Positions 26,921 through 36,664 are shown, counted from the first letter of the stretch. The stretch is 64,000 nt of DNA from Planctomycetota bacterium (GCA_028289345.1 JANQQL010000010.1:434001-498000); one strand, 5' to 3'. Numbers and translations: made by a program. The notes: generated from the sequence alone by a model not told the origin.

Positions 26921-29602
26921 TTGACGCCGGAAGACTACCAACTCGCCAAGGAGCTATTCCACGAACTTGCTCCTCTCGACGCGGACCAGCGCCGCCATCG
27001 GCTCGACGCCCTCGACGTCTCACCGTCGATCAAGCAGGAGGTCCATGCTCTGCTGTCGACCACGAGCTTCGGACCCTTCGAAGAAACCAAGATTGGAAGG
27101 ATTGGCGGGCAACTGATCGAAGAAGAAACTGGCTCGCTGCTAGATCTGAAATCGATCGGCTCGTACGAGATTCTTCGCAAGCTAGGCGAGGGCGGCATGG
27201 GGGTTGTCTTCCTAGCCCGCCGAGAAGACTCCTCCCAAGCCGTCGCGTTGAAGGTCATCCGCCCAGAGATCGGCTCGTCGGACGCCTTGCGCCGATTCCG
27301 CCGCGAAGCCGAGCTATTGCGGCGCCTGCGACATCCGGGCATTGCCGCCTTCTACGACGCGGGCGAAGCGGAAGCGGTCATGCCGGGAGGTGTCCGCGCT
27401 CAGCTCCCTTTCCTCGCCATGGAGTACATCGAAGGCCAGGCCCTGCTGGAGTTTGCCCAGCAGCAAACCATGAGCGATCACGATCGGCTGCGGCTGATGG
27501 CTCAGATCTGTGGCATTCTCCACTACGCTCATGAACAGGGCATCGTCCATCGCGACTTGAAACCGGCCAACATCCTGGTCGTCTCCGAAGGTTCGAAAGG
27601 CCTATCGGTCGGGCCGAAGGTGTTGGACTTCGGCGTCGCCCGCATCGCGAATCCGGACTCCGCGACCATGACTCGCACCGAAGCCGGCGCACTCATGGGA
27701 ACGCTTCCCTACATGAGTCCGGAGCAGGTCGCCGGCAACATCGAGACACTCGATCGTCGCTCTGACGTCTACAGCCTTGCGGTGATGCTCTTCGAACTCC
27801 TCAGTGGACAGCTTCCCTACGCGGTTCGCGGACGTCCTCTTCTGGACGTGGTTCGCATCATCCAGACAGAAGACCCGCCGCCCCTGAGCGCCCTGATCGG
27901 AGGGTTGTCCAAAGATGCTGACGCCGTCATGGCCCAGGCCCTCGAAAAAGACCCGGCTCGGCGCTACCCCACTGCCGAAGCTTTGGCAGACGATCTGGAG
28001 GCGGTGATCAAGGGACGAGCGGTGATGGCACGAGCGCCCGGAGTGGTGCGCCGGGTCAGGAAATGGTCCGCGCGCCATCCTGCTTTGGGCGCCGCCTTGT
28101 CGGTCGGTTTCGTGGCTTTGGTCGCACTGAGCTGGCTGACCTTGCAGGCAGTCTCGGCCCGAAAAGACGCCGACCGCAATGCCCAGACCGCGGAACAGAA
28201 TGCTCGACAAGCCCAGAACAAAGCAACCGAGGCTCAAGTCGCCCAAGCCCTCGCCGAAGATCGCGGTCAAGCACTCGCTGAGGAACGCCAGTCCCTTTTG
28301 CGGCTCTCGGACCTGCGCAGTCTCCAAGACCTGGAACGCGAAGAAACGGAACTTTGGCCCGCCTTCCCAGACATGGTTCCCGCTCTGGAACAGTGGCTGG
28401 CACGAGCCGAGTCGCTCCAGGAGAACCTCACGATTCACGAAGCGGTCTTGGACGAACTCCGCCGAGAGGAGTCCCCCCGAGCCCAAGCTCTTTCGGCGAC
28501 CGAGCGACGATGGTGGTCGACGACGCTGACCGCGTTGACGACCGGCCTGCGAGAACTGGCAACCACAGCCGAGGGTGTCGAGCAACGACTTCGATCGGCG
28601 AAGACCATCCGGCAGCGAACCATCGAAGACCCGGCGGATCTCTGGGAGGAGGTCATCGACTACGCCGCGGACCCGGACGGTCCCTACCGAGGCCTCGAAC
28701 TAAGCCCCCAGTTGGGGCTGTCCCCGTTGTTCGAGGATCCTGATACCGAGCTCCTGGAATTCTGGCATGTCGAAAGTGGGGACCAGCCAGAACGTGATTC
28801 GCAGAGCGGTCAGTTCCTGATGACCCCGGAGACTGGGCTCGTCTTCGTCCTCGTGCCCCATCAGGTGTTCCTCATGGGGAGTCAACCGGACCCGACCCAA
28901 CCGAATTTCTCGATGTATCACGAGGACAAATGCGGCCCTGTCCATGAAGTCGAACTCACTCCCTATTTCCTCTCCAAGTACGAGATGACGCGCGGCCAAT
29001 GGCAGCGAGCAATGGGCACCCAGCCTTCGATCTACGCACGCCACACCACCATGGAAGATCCAAGCCGTGCCTATCCGGTCGAGTCGATCACGTGGTTGTC
29101 CGGCCAGCAGGCCCTGCACCGATGGGGACTGACCTTCCCGAGCGAAGCCCAATGGGAGTGTGCCGCACGATCAGGAACCTCGACGGACTGGTGGTTTGGA
29201 AGTGATCCCGCCCGGATGGCCAGTTACGGCAACGTTGGCGACCTGTTCGCCCAGCGTGCCCGCGCGCCGCAGAATTGGGCAGTAGAACCCTGGGATGACG
29301 GCCACTACGGTCCGGCGCCACTCGGCGCCTTTCCCGCCAACGACTTCGGGTTCCACCAGATCACCGGCAACCTGCGAGAAATGTGCCTGGACCACTACGA
29401 CGGCGGATCCTACTCGAGTAGCGAACGGGTGAATCCCGTCGCCAACTTTGGGCAATTCGAAGGGGCCGGACACACCCTTCGGGATGGGGATTTCGCCTCG
29501 CTCGCAAAGTCTTCTCGCGTCTTCGAGCGCTTCTCCATCGGCGAATCAGACCAAGCGAACGCGTTCTTCGGGATCCGGCCCGCGAGAGTTCTGGATCCCT
29601 GA
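26921..29602 (+). CDS. Membrane Ser/Thr kinase with C-terminal formylglycine-enzyme-like domain, pair 2
   Basis: The product has 893 residues, starting at a TTG. The kinase has LGEGGMGVVFLA, VALKVI, IVHRDLKPANIL, LDFGVAR and YMSPEQVAG. A membrane segment (LSVGFVALVALSWLTL) follows, then a coiled coil rich in Ala, Gln and Glu (about 410-450) and a helical linker. The last 250 residues belong to the FGE-sulfatase/SUMF1 family: VFLMGSQPDP, LSKYEMTRGQWQRAMG, YPVESITWLSGQQAL, LTFPSEAQWECAARSGT, GNLREMCLDHYDG and FFGIRPARV. The active Cys of true formylglycine enzymes, expected near the end, is absent, so this is probably a binding or sensing module. It lies 39 bases after its sigma factor. Confidence 0.92.
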   Translation: MTPEDYQLAKELFHELAPLDADQRRHRLDALDVSPSIKQEVHALLSTTSFGPFEETKIGRIGGQLIEEETGSLLDLKSIGSYEILRKLGEGGMGVVFLARREDSSQAVALKVIRPEIGSSDALRRFRREAELLRRLRHPGIAAFYDAGEAEAVMPGGVRAQLPFLAMEYIEGQALLEFAQQQTMSDHDRLRLMAQICGILHYAHEQGIVHRDLKPANILVVSEGSKGLSVGPKVLDFGVARIANPDSATMTRTEAGALMGTLPYMSPEQVAGNIETLDRRSDVYSLAVMLFELLSGQLPYAVRGRPLLDVVRIIQTEDPPPLSALIGGLSKDADAVMAQALEKDPARRYPTAEALADDLEAVIKGRAVMARAPGVVRRVRKWSARHPALGAALSVGFVALVALSWLTLQAVSARKDADRNAQTAEQNARQAQNKATEAQVAQALAEDRGQALAEERQSLLRLSDLRSLQDLEREETELWPAFPDMVPALEQWLARAESLQENLTIHEAVLDELRREESPRAQALSATERRWWSTTLTALTTGLRELATTAEGVEQRLRSAKTIRQRTIEDPADLWEEVIDYAADPDGPYRGLELSPQLGLSPLFEDPDTELLEFWHVESGDQPERDSQSGQFLMTPETGLVFVLVPHQVFLMGSQPDPTQPNFSMYHEDKCGPVHEVELTPYFLSKYEMTRGQWQRAMGTQPSIYARHTTMEDPSRAYPVESITWLSGQQALHRWGLTFPSEAQWECAARSGTSTDWWFGSDPARMASYGNVGDLFAQRARAPQNWAVEPWDDGHYGPAPLGAFPANDFGFHQITGNLREMCLDHYDGGSYSSSERVNPVANFGQFEGAGHTLRDGDFASLAKSSRVFERFSIGESDQANAFFGIRPARVLDP

Positions 29603-29711
29603 CCGTGATCGGCCTCGGAGATCAGTCGTTTCGCCCGCTTCCTTCTGTCGCGTAGGACGCCGCGACCCGGCGAAAGGCATTCGACGTGGAGCACCCGCGT
29701 TGACGGCGTGG

Positions 29712-30761
29712 TCACGCCCCACCCGTTGATTCGTCGGTGGCAACGGGTTCCAGCCTCAGCAACACCCGATGGTGACCATCCGCGGACACCTCCACCGCCG
29801 ATTCGCCAGGTTGATAGCCACGCCGGGATACCTTCACCGCGTATTGACAAGCGCTGAGCGACGCAAGCTCCACCCTTCCGGCGAGGTCCGTGACGGCACG
29901 TCGATACTCTCCCTCCCCGCGTACGGTCACCCGAGCGCCTTCGATCGGCACGCCTGCCTCGTCAAGAACGGTGCACTCCAGCGCATTGAGTCCCCGAAGA
30001 AAGAAGTCGTGGCGAACTGCTTCCGCCGCAACTCCTAGCATGGCACTCCTGGGGCCGGCGGAGGACCCGGCGTGGACCCAGTACTCCCCCGGGTCAAGGC
30101 GTGGAAAGAGATACTCGCCCTCGCGGTTGGTGCGGCAGGACTTTCGCGGAACGAAGCTCTCCCCTCCATTCGAGACCAGCAAGGTCACAGACATCTGAGA
30201 CACGGGCTGACCATCGGCTCCGATCACTCGTCCGCGGATGTGGGGCCCGTGATGCATCTCGATGACCAGCGAACGGTCCAGCGGAACGGATACAAGCTTC
30301 CGGACCTCGGTCACGCGGTCGGCGGACTCGAACGTCAATCGATAGTTCCCGGGCGGTAGCTCGGCCAACGAGAAGGTCCCGTCTTCGCCGCGCAGAGTCA
30401 TCGCCCGGGCATCTTCCCTGGCCGAATCGTCATTCGCCGAGTCCTGCAGCCGTTGACAGTGGACGAAGAATCGAGGGACAACTCGTCCGCTGTCGCGATC
30501 CAGGACTCGTCCACCAATCGTGAGAACCTCGTCCCGTTTGCTCGGACTGACCAGAGGGAGTGCGGGCGAGGCAGGGCCGGCCCCAGGGGTCGATGCAATC
30601 CAAGAGGGCGGTGGATCCGCCACGGCCTCGGACTCCATTCCAGTCGTCGCTCGCGTTGGGTGGCTCTCCCGCGACGGGGACGTGGACAGGAACTGAACGG
30701 TGATCGTGGCCAATCCCCCCACCACCAGGACCCCGATCATCCCATTGACGATTCCATTCAT
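29712..30761 (-). CDS. Membrane-anchored carboxypeptidase-regulatory-like protein
   Basis: The 349-residue protein starts at the ATG 30761 with AAGGAG seven bases upstream. It has an N-terminal membrane anchor (GMIGVLVVGGLATITVQFL) and a Pro/Ser-rich spacer. Three carboxypeptidase-regulatory-like beta domains follow: IGGRVLDRDSGRVVPRFFVH, IRGRVIGADGQPVSQMSVTL, and CTVLDEAGVPIEGARVTVRG. Each has a GxYxLxxL/PPGxY-type strand (LPPGNYRLTF, LDPGEYWVHA). These domains are structural or adhesive in secreted proteins. It is divergent from the FG-GAP protein at 31061, with 299 bases between them in which I see no other feature. Confidence 0.8.
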   Translation of the reverse strand: MNGIVNGMIGVLVVGGLATITVQFLSTSPSRESHPTRATTGMESEAVADPPPSWIASTPGAGPASPALPLVSPSKRDEVLTIGGRVLDRDSGRVVPRFFVHCQRLQDSANDDSAREDARAMTLRGEDGTFSLAELPPGNYRLTFESADRVTEVRKLVSVPLDRSLVIEMHHGPHIRGRVIGADGQPVSQMSVTLLVSNGGESFVPRKSCRTNREGEYLFPRLDPGEYWVHAGSSAGPRSAMLGVAAEAVRHDFFLRGLNALECTVLDEAGVPIEGARVTVRGEGEYRRAVTDLAGRVELASLSACQYAVKVSRRGYQPGESAVEVSADGHHRVLLRLEPVATDESTGGA

Positions 30762-31060
30762 GGCTTGCTCCTTGGTTCCGACAACGTGGGACTGGGGCTG
30801 CGAAGGCGAACGTCCGCCCGTGCATCTTCGAAAGAAGCTCACCGGCTCGCCGGCTCACTGGTCCCCACGGAATCCGGTCCTTTGGGCTGCCAAGAAACTT
30901 CACTTCGGTCGGCAATCGCACAACCATCCCCGCAGCACCCCCTGGGCGCGAACAAACGCGGAGATTTTCTGGCAGCTCCCGAGATCGGAATCCGTGAGGT
31001 CTCGCACGGCCGGGCGGGTGCTCGAGCCCCCGCCCCAGAAAGAGACAAGGAGAAAGAACG

Positions 31061-34000
31061 ATGTTCGCGCGATGTGTGCTGACCACCTCCCTCTGGATGA
31101 CCTCCGGTGTCCTGGCTTCCGCCCAAGAAGTCGCGTTTCATGAACACGTGGTGGTGGGCGGCGGCAATCGCACCGCCTCCGCCGACATGAACGGCGACGG
31201 CACCCAGGACCTCGTGCGCTCCGGCGGACGTTTCCTCTACTGGAACAGCAACGACGGTCAGAATCCACCGACCTTCACCGCGGATGCCACGATTGGAGAT
31301 CTTTCCCAGGCGATCGACGACTTCGAACTCGGCGACATGGACTCCGACGGCGACATGGATGTCGTCGCTTTTGGCAGCAAGGACGGCGACGATGACGATC
31401 CCGTGGCCTGGTTTGAAAACGACGGCAGTAGCTCTCCGACGTTCACCAGACACATCATTCCTGGTGACGCGGTCTACGGAACGGACCTGGCCCTGGGCGA
31501 CGTCAACGGGGACGGACACCTCGACATCGTGACTTGTGGATACAGGGTCTACTATCGACTGAACGATGGTGCGGCGGACCCCTCTTTCACCAGGTACCAC
31601 GTGGACGATGACACGCTCTATCACGAGCGGGTGTTCCTCGTTGATTTCAACAACAACGGGCACCTGGACGTTCTTCACACGAGGCGGAACCCGATCGAGA
31701 TTCGCCTCTCCGTCAACGATGGAGCTGCCATTCCGTCGTTCGCCACCAGCAAGCTCTTCGACACCGCGAGCTTTCCCGACGTGATCCTGGCAGGCGACAT
31801 CGACAACAATGGCACGACGGACGTCTTCTACAACGACGATGGCTACTTGGTGTGTCGGCGAAAGGAATCCTCCAGCTGGCGCCTCGATGTGCTCACGTCC
31901 TACGAAGCGGACAGTGCGACCCTGGGCTCCCTCGATGGAGATGGGCGACTCGACCTGGTCATCTCGAACTATGAATCCTCCTCCTGGTTCGAGTGGGATC
32001 CGATCGACTACCGCTTCGTGGAAACGCCATTCGCAGGGGGTCGCCACGGTCAGATGGTCTGCACCGACCTCGACCAAGATGGGAAGGACGACCTCTTGAC
32101 CATCCAGGGAAACGGCACGCGCTGGTTCCAGAGCTACGACATCCTGAACCTGACGTCCCTGGCCACCGACACCTCCCTGGCGTCCGCCATCACGGCGGCT
32201 TCGAGCAATGACGAGTTGATGCTGCGACCCGGGATCCTGAGAGAACAACCGGATGTGCATTTCTTTGGCAAGAACCTGACGCTGACCTGCGCAGGAACCG
32301 AAGACGCCGTTCATGCCGCCGAGGGAACGCTCTCGATCACCGCGTATCCGATCATCTCCTCTCCGGCGGCTCTGAGCCTGGAGGGATCGATCTCCGTCGG
32401 GTTTGCGGCCTCGCCGGCGTTCACCGCGACCACGACCCTGGAGGCGAGCGGTGACATCTCGATCGCGGACAACGGCTCCATGCTGGTCTTTGCCCCCGAA
32501 TCGACCCTGCCCGGGAACATCTCCTTGGGCACCGGCTCTTCACTTCAGAGCTTCGGTAATCTCACCCTCAACGGTGGCCCGTTGAAGCTGATGCCGAAGG
32601 CCATCGGCCTGAACTCGGTCACCGACGTGGAAGCCGCCGACCTGGATGGAGACGGCGACCAGGACCTGCTAACCGTCGGTCAGAACCTGGAATGGCTCGA
32701 GGACGACGACGGCCTGTTCATCAAACGCGCCCTCCCCAACCCTCCCGGCGTTCGGGCTGCGGCCACCGGCGACCTGGACGCGGATGGTGACGTCGACTTT
32801 GCCCTCGGAAGCAACGGCGCGCTGGAGTGGTTCGAGAACGACGGAAGCGGAACCTTCACCTCGATCGCGGTCGAACCGGGTGCGACCGACGACGTCGCCA
32901 TCGTCGATGTGAACGGTGACGGCCACCTGGACATCGTGGCGGTGAGCCCCCTCGCCTGGTTCGAGAACGATGGCGGCGCCAACCCCACGTTCACGAAGCA
33001 TGGGATCGACGCGGATGGCGTTGGCCCGCTCTGCATCTTCGACATCGACAGCGATGGGGATGCGGACATCGCCTGCCAGGTCGACTTCGGCACCAAGATC
33101 CTGACCTGGTTCGAGAATGACGGGACAGGGGCCTTCTTTCGGGACCTGATCGACAACGCGGCTCTCAACATTTCCGACATCGCTGCCGGTGACCTCAGCG
33201 GCGAAGGGTACGTGGATCTGGTCGTCACCTCGGACAACATGTTCCGGTACTACGACGGACATCCGGGCCCCCAACACCACGACTTCAACTGGTGGAACAT
33301 CAACACCGCCGGCTCCCCCCGATCGGTGGAAATTGCCGAACTCAGCGGCGACGATCGCCTGGACCTGGTCGTGTCGGTGGCGGGTTCCGAGGACGAAGTG
33401 GTGCTGCTGATCAATGAAAACATCGATTGGTACGTCGCGGATTTCTCTCCCCGCCCCCTCGCCTCGGTGAACGACCCGAACACCCTGCTCCTCGCCGACC
33501 TGGGCAACGACGGGGATCTCGACCTGGTGACCTCGACCGACACCGATGACCAGGTTGTGGTCCTAGAGAACCGCTTCGACGGCATGACCTTTCAGGAGGG
33601 TGGGATCGCATCCACGGGATCGATCACGTCGAAGACCCCCTTGCAACTGGCCGATAGCTACGTGACCTCCGTGACCGAGATCGACTTTCAAGAGCAAGTG
33701 TCGGCGCAGGAATCGACGCGACTCAATGCAGATGTCCTCGGCAACGCCAGGATCATCGATGTGGACGGCAGCCTGGTTCGCGGGACTCTCACCAACAACG
33801 AGATGCTGGATCTGCAGGCCGGCACGATGACGATCGAAGGAGACCTCATCTCGAATGCCACCATTCAGAAATCCAGCAACCCCGGCGACCTGGAAGTTCT
33901 CGGAGACGTGATCCTCCATCGCCTCTCCCACATCCGCTTCGACGGCGATCAGCAGCGCCTCGTGGTCGGAGGGGCCTGGGACGTCGCGATCGATCGCCGC

Positions 34001-34423
34001 GGCCGCTTCGCTCTTTCCAACACCCAGGTGGAGATGCGACCCGACCTCACGCCGGTGCAGCACTTCGAGGTCATGAGCAAGGATCGTGGCAACGTCCGCA
34101 TCGGCCTTGACCCCGAGCGAGTCAGCAGTTTCCCGCTGCAGCAGCTGCGCATTGGATCCGGCTCGATCACGATTCTGGTCGACCACCACGACAATGATCG
34201 GGAACAGCAAGGCGCCCCCGAAGCCGTGTACGTCGACCGTCTCGTCATCGAGTCCGGGGCGACCTTGGTGAACCCCAACCACAAGATCTACTACCGGACT
34301 TTGAGCAAGCAGGGGGCGATCTCCCATCCGCACAACGTGATCAAGATCGACCCCCGCCAGGAAAAACCGGGCGAACCGAAGCCGGGATTCGGCACCGCGA
34401 CGGGGATGGCGATGGGCAACTGA
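31061..34423 (+). CDS. Large secreted FG-GAP/VCBS repeat protein
   Basis: The 1120-residue protein starts behind AAGGAG and has a signal peptide ending at ASA-Q. It has two blocks of FG-GAP/VCBS repeats (about 40-360 and 525-840). Each has calcium-type loops such as DVNGDGHLDIV, DMDSDGDMDVV and DLDQDGKDDLL, often followed by WFENDG. The linker (about 365-515) and the C-terminal 270 residues look like beta-helix or beta-solenoid sequence (GTLTNNEMLDLQAGTMTIEG). The product is probably two propellers joined by solenoids, used for surface attachment or carbohydrate and protein binding. No enzyme motif is seen. It is followed by a strong terminator. Confidence 0.88.
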   Translation: MFARCVLTTSLWMTSGVLASAQEVAFHEHVVVGGGNRTASADMNGDGTQDLVRSGGRFLYWNSNDGQNPPTFTADATIGDLSQAIDDFELGDMDSDGDMDVVAFGSKDGDDDDPVAWFENDGSSSPTFTRHIIPGDAVYGTDLALGDVNGDGHLDIVTCGYRVYYRLNDGAADPSFTRYHVDDDTLYHERVFLVDFNNNGHLDVLHTRRNPIEIRLSVNDGAAIPSFATSKLFDTASFPDVILAGDIDNNGTTDVFYNDDGYLVCRRKESSSWRLDVLTSYEADSATLGSLDGDGRLDLVISNYESSSWFEWDPIDYRFVETPFAGGRHGQMVCTDLDQDGKDDLLTIQGNGTRWFQSYDILNLTSLATDTSLASAITAASSNDELMLRPGILREQPDVHFFGKNLTLTCAGTEDAVHAAEGTLSITAYPIISSPAALSLEGSISVGFAASPAFTATTTLEASGDISIADNGSMLVFAPESTLPGNISLGTGSSLQSFGNLTLNGGPLKLMPKAIGLNSVTDVEAADLDGDGDQDLLTVGQNLEWLEDDDGLFIKRALPNPPGVRAAATGDLDADGDVDFALGSNGALEWFENDGSGTFTSIAVEPGATDDVAIVDVNGDGHLDIVAVSPLAWFENDGGANPTFTKHGIDADGVGPLCIFDIDSDGDADIACQVDFGTKILTWFENDGTGAFFRDLIDNAALNISDIAAGDLSGEGYVDLVVTSDNMFRYYDGHPGPQHHDFNWWNINTAGSPRSVEIAELSGDDRLDLVVSVAGSEDEVVLLINENIDWYVADFSPRPLASVNDPNTLLLADLGNDGDLDLVTSTDTDDQVVVLENRFDGMTFQEGGIASTGSITSKTPLQLADSYVTSVTEIDFQEQVSAQESTRLNADVLGNARIIDVDGSLVRGTLTNNEMLDLQAGTMTIEGDLISNATIQKSSNPGDLEVLGDVILHRLSHIRFDGDQQRLVVGGAWDVAIDRRGRFALSNTQVEMRPDLTPVQHFEVMSKDRGNVRIGLDPERVSSFPLQQLRIGSGSITILVDHHDNDREQQGAPEAVYVDRLVIESGATLVNPNHKIYYRTLSKQGAISHPHNVIKIDPRQEKPGEPKPGFGTATGMAMGN

Positions 34424-34445
34424 GAAACAACCGGTCTGGTTCGAT

Positions 34446-34478
34446 CGAAGGGCCGGCGCCTCCCGCGCCGGCCCTTCG
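34446..34478. terminator. Strong 14-bp terminator hairpin
   Basis: CGAAGGGCCGGCGC (34446-34459) pairs perfectly with GCGCCGGCCCTTCG (34465-34478) around the loop CTCCC. It begins 23 bases after the FG-GAP gene stop and lies before the convergent gene ending at 34534. It can serve both. Confidence 0.8.
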
Positions 34479-34533
34479 TCTCGTGATTGGCAAAGCGCCA
34501 TCGAACCCTCGTCCGAGGAGCCCCCCTTTCGGC

Positions 34534-35709
34534 TCATTCTTCAGGAAGAGGAATCCTCACGAACCGTCCGTTGGAATGGCGGATCGTCCGGGGCCCGGTC
34601 AGGGCCGAGCGAGCGATCGCTTGGAAGAAGAAGACGCTCCCTTCCGGCGTTCCCGGGAGTTCGAAGCGGCGCTGCCGGAATCCCTGATCACGGATCATTC
34701 CCAGAAACACCATCGACGCTTGGGTGGGATCCGGAAGAAGAACCCCACGTCGACTCTGTTCCGGCGAAACCATGAGCCAAACGAATTCTTCGGAGGGTCC
34801 CCGATACTCCGCGCGCAACGTCGCCGAAGGCGTTGCCAACAAGTGCAAGTTCAGAGTTCTCGCCGAACCAGGAAGTCGAATCAATCGGCCGTCGAAAACG
34901 AGTTCTGCTTCTCCCGGGACACCGCCGGGACACGAGAAGAAGGGCTCGGGAGCCACACCTCCTCGCACCTCGGTCTCTTCCAAGCGGACGACAGAGTCGC
35001 GACCCTGAACTTCAAGCCCGGTCGCCCCATTGTGATCCAAGCACACGGCGGACGCGACCCCCGGTGCGCCGTCTCCTCCCCAAATGCTGCAACCAGAGGC
35101 CTCCAGAAGCGCGTCGCGAACCACGGCGCCGGGTCCCGAGGGCAAATCGAATGCCGTGCCTCCCATGAATTCGCAACCAAATGCGTAGACCTCGCTTCGT
35201 TCCACGAGCAATCCGGCGGCACCCGCCTCGGCAACAGCGCGACTTCCCACGAAGCGGCAGTCGTGAAGAGACACCCGGGTCGAGTCTTGGACGGTGATGC
35301 CATGCACCGCGTTGACGGGCAGGTAAGGCTGATCCACCCGGACGCCCTCGACCCATACGGGTCCCTCACATTGGTCCACGTGAATGCCACCATTCAAAGC
35401 GGGGGCGATCTGCAAGTCCTTGAGCACCACTTGCTGGCGACGGCGAAGGTTGCGGATGGTCACACGCCCCTGCAACAGTGGAGTCAGGGCCGGATCCCCC
35501 GCGATCACCAAGCTCTTCCGTTCCACGGTGAACGCGCCATGGCCTGCTCCACGCACCACGATCACATCGCCGTCTGTGGCGGCATCCACCGCGATGGTCA
35601 CGGACGTGTACAGGGCTCCCGGAGTCCCGGGTGGATCCACCACCAAGACCTCCGCAAGAGTCGTGGGGGTGATCGACAAAGAAAGAAGCACGAAAATCCA
35701 TCGACGCAT
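34534..35709 (-). CDS. Secreted beta-helix repeat protein
   Basis: The 391-residue protein starts at an ATG behind GAGGTGG. It has a signal peptide (IFVLLSLSITPTTLA-E). Next is a phrase common in planctomycete parallel beta-helix proteins (YTSVTIAVDAATDGDVIVV). Helix-coil rungs follow (VTIRNLRRRQQVVLKDLQIA, ITVQDSTRVSLHDCRFVGS, LLVERSEVYAFGCEFMG). The last 120 residues form a separate beta domain ending HSNGRFVRIPLPEE, like other tails here. The fold suggests polysaccharide binding or lysis, but no catalytic residues can be assigned. It is convergent with the FG-GAP gene. Confidence 0.82.
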   Translation of the reverse strand: MRRWIFVLLSLSITPTTLAEVLVVDPPGTPGALYTSVTIAVDAATDGDVIVVRGAGHGAFTVERKSLVIAGDPALTPLLQGRVTIRNLRRRQQVVLKDLQIAPALNGGIHVDQCEGPVWVEGVRVDQPYLPVNAVHGITVQDSTRVSLHDCRFVGSRAVAEAGAAGLLVERSEVYAFGCEFMGGTAFDLPSGPGAVVRDALLEASGCSIWGGDGAPGVASAVCLDHNGATGLEVQGRDSVVRLEETEVRGGVAPEPFFSCPGGVPGEAELVFDGRLIRLPGSARTLNLHLLATPSATLRAEYRGPSEEFVWLMVSPEQSRRGVLLPDPTQASMVFLGMIRDQGFRQRRFELPGTPEGSVFFFQAIARSALTGPRTIRHSNGRFVRIPLPEE

Positions 35710-36018
35710 GAGCCACCTCGCAGTTTGTAGAGCCGTTGCGCAGTTTCCTACGACAACGACCGCCCGCCATGACGGCTGGTGTCATCCCGGCGAGCCTTGT
35801 GGTTGAACCAGAACGGGGATCTTTCGCTGGCTGGAAAGCGACTCGTCGGAATCGACTCGGGCTTGGCCTCGCCGCAAACGCCCTTCGCGAAAGTCAAGAG
35901 CGGTCTACGAACGGCGGCATCCGTCGATGGCCCGAGTGAGGTCGAGCACGGTGGAGCCCCGAATCTCAGTTCCTGAGATGGTCTCTTTCACAGCAAGCGG
36001 TTCTGGAGCGAGCGGCTC

Positions 36019-36037
36019 AGCGCCCTTCAAGGGCGCT
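36019..36037. promoter_or_regulatory. GC-rich palindrome
   Basis: AGCGCCCTT-C-AAGGGCGCT is a perfect 19-base palindrome, 46 bases before the start of the winged-helix regulator gene. It could be an operator or a small hairpin in the leader. Confidence 0.4.
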
Positions 36038-36054
36038 GATCTGGAACTTGATCT

Positions 36055-36080
36055 ATTGAATTTATTAGCAATAATTCAAT
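36055..36080. promoter_or_regulatory. AT-rich inverted repeat, probable operator of the regulator gene
   Basis: ATTGAATTTATT (36055-36066) and AATAATTCAAT (36070-36080) are inverted copies, differing by one extra T, with three bases between. The repeat ends two bases before the ATG at 36083 and stands out as AT-rich in a GC-rich region. ArsR-like proteins bind such repeats, so autoregulation is likely. No Shine-Dalgarno site is visible between the repeat and the ATG, so translation may be leaderless. Confidence 0.6.
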
Positions 36081-36082
36081 AA

Positions 36083-36664
36083 ATGAAACAACAAAAACTG
36101 AAGATTTCCTCCCGGAAGCAGGTCGAGACTCTGGCATCTCCGATCCGACAAGAAATTGTGGACTTGGTGCAAGCGACGGGCCCCTGCTCCATCGCGCGCA
36201 TGGGGGAGTTGCTCGGAAGGGCCGCCGACTCGCTGTATTTCCATATCCGCAAACTGGAGCGAGTCGGGTTGTTGATCCACGCAGGCACCCAGTCGCGGGG
36301 ACGCCGAGCCGAGGCCCTCTATGATGTTCCCGGAGAGCTCTTCCTGGATTACGACCTCAAGAGTTCACCCAGTCAGGAACGGCTCGGCCGCACGGTCGCC
36401 GCGATGCTCCGCCTCGCTCATCGGGACTTTGAGAACGCTTGCGATTCCAAGGACTCGGTTCCGAATGGCGCACGGCGCAATCTGTGGGGTGCCCGAATGA
36501 AGGCGTGGCTGAATCAAAGAGAGCTTCAAGAAGTGCGCGGGCACCTGGAAGCCATCAGTCGCTTGATGAGCCGTTCGCGCCAATCTCGAAACAGTCGCTT
36601 GCACGCAGTCACGTTCGTCCTGAACCCACTTTCGCCACAGAGCAGGAACCAGCCCTCGGACTGA
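36083..36664 (+). CDS. ArsR-like winged-helix transcriptional regulator
   Basis: The 193-residue protein has an N-terminal winged helix: LASPIRQEIVDLVQATGPCS, IARMGELLGRAADSLYFHIR, KLERVGLLIHAG. This is the ArsR/HTH_20-like pattern in which a recognition helix reads DNA next to a beta wing (RAEALYDVPGE). The C-terminal 110 residues are helical and basic at the end (SRLMSRSRQSRNSRLH) and lack metal-binding Cys pairs, so the ligand is not a metal of the ArsR type. An AT-rich inverted repeat sits immediately before the start. The nearby S41 peptidase operon on the same strand, 279 bases downstream, is a candidate target. Confidence 0.85.
   Translation: MKQQKLKISSRKQVETLASPIRQEIVDLVQATGPCSIARMGELLGRAADSLYFHIRKLERVGLLIHAGTQSRGRRAEALYDVPGELFLDYDLKSSPSQERLGRTVAAMLRLAHRDFENACDSKDSVPNGARRNLWGARMKAWLNQRELQEVRGHLEAISRLMSRSRQSRNSRLHAVTFVLNPLSPQSRNQPSD

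Noticed and set aside
30839-32314. Minus-strand frame of 491 codons
   Set aside because: It is antisense to the FG-GAP gene and its Asp-Gly repeats read as Val-Asp-Val shadows.
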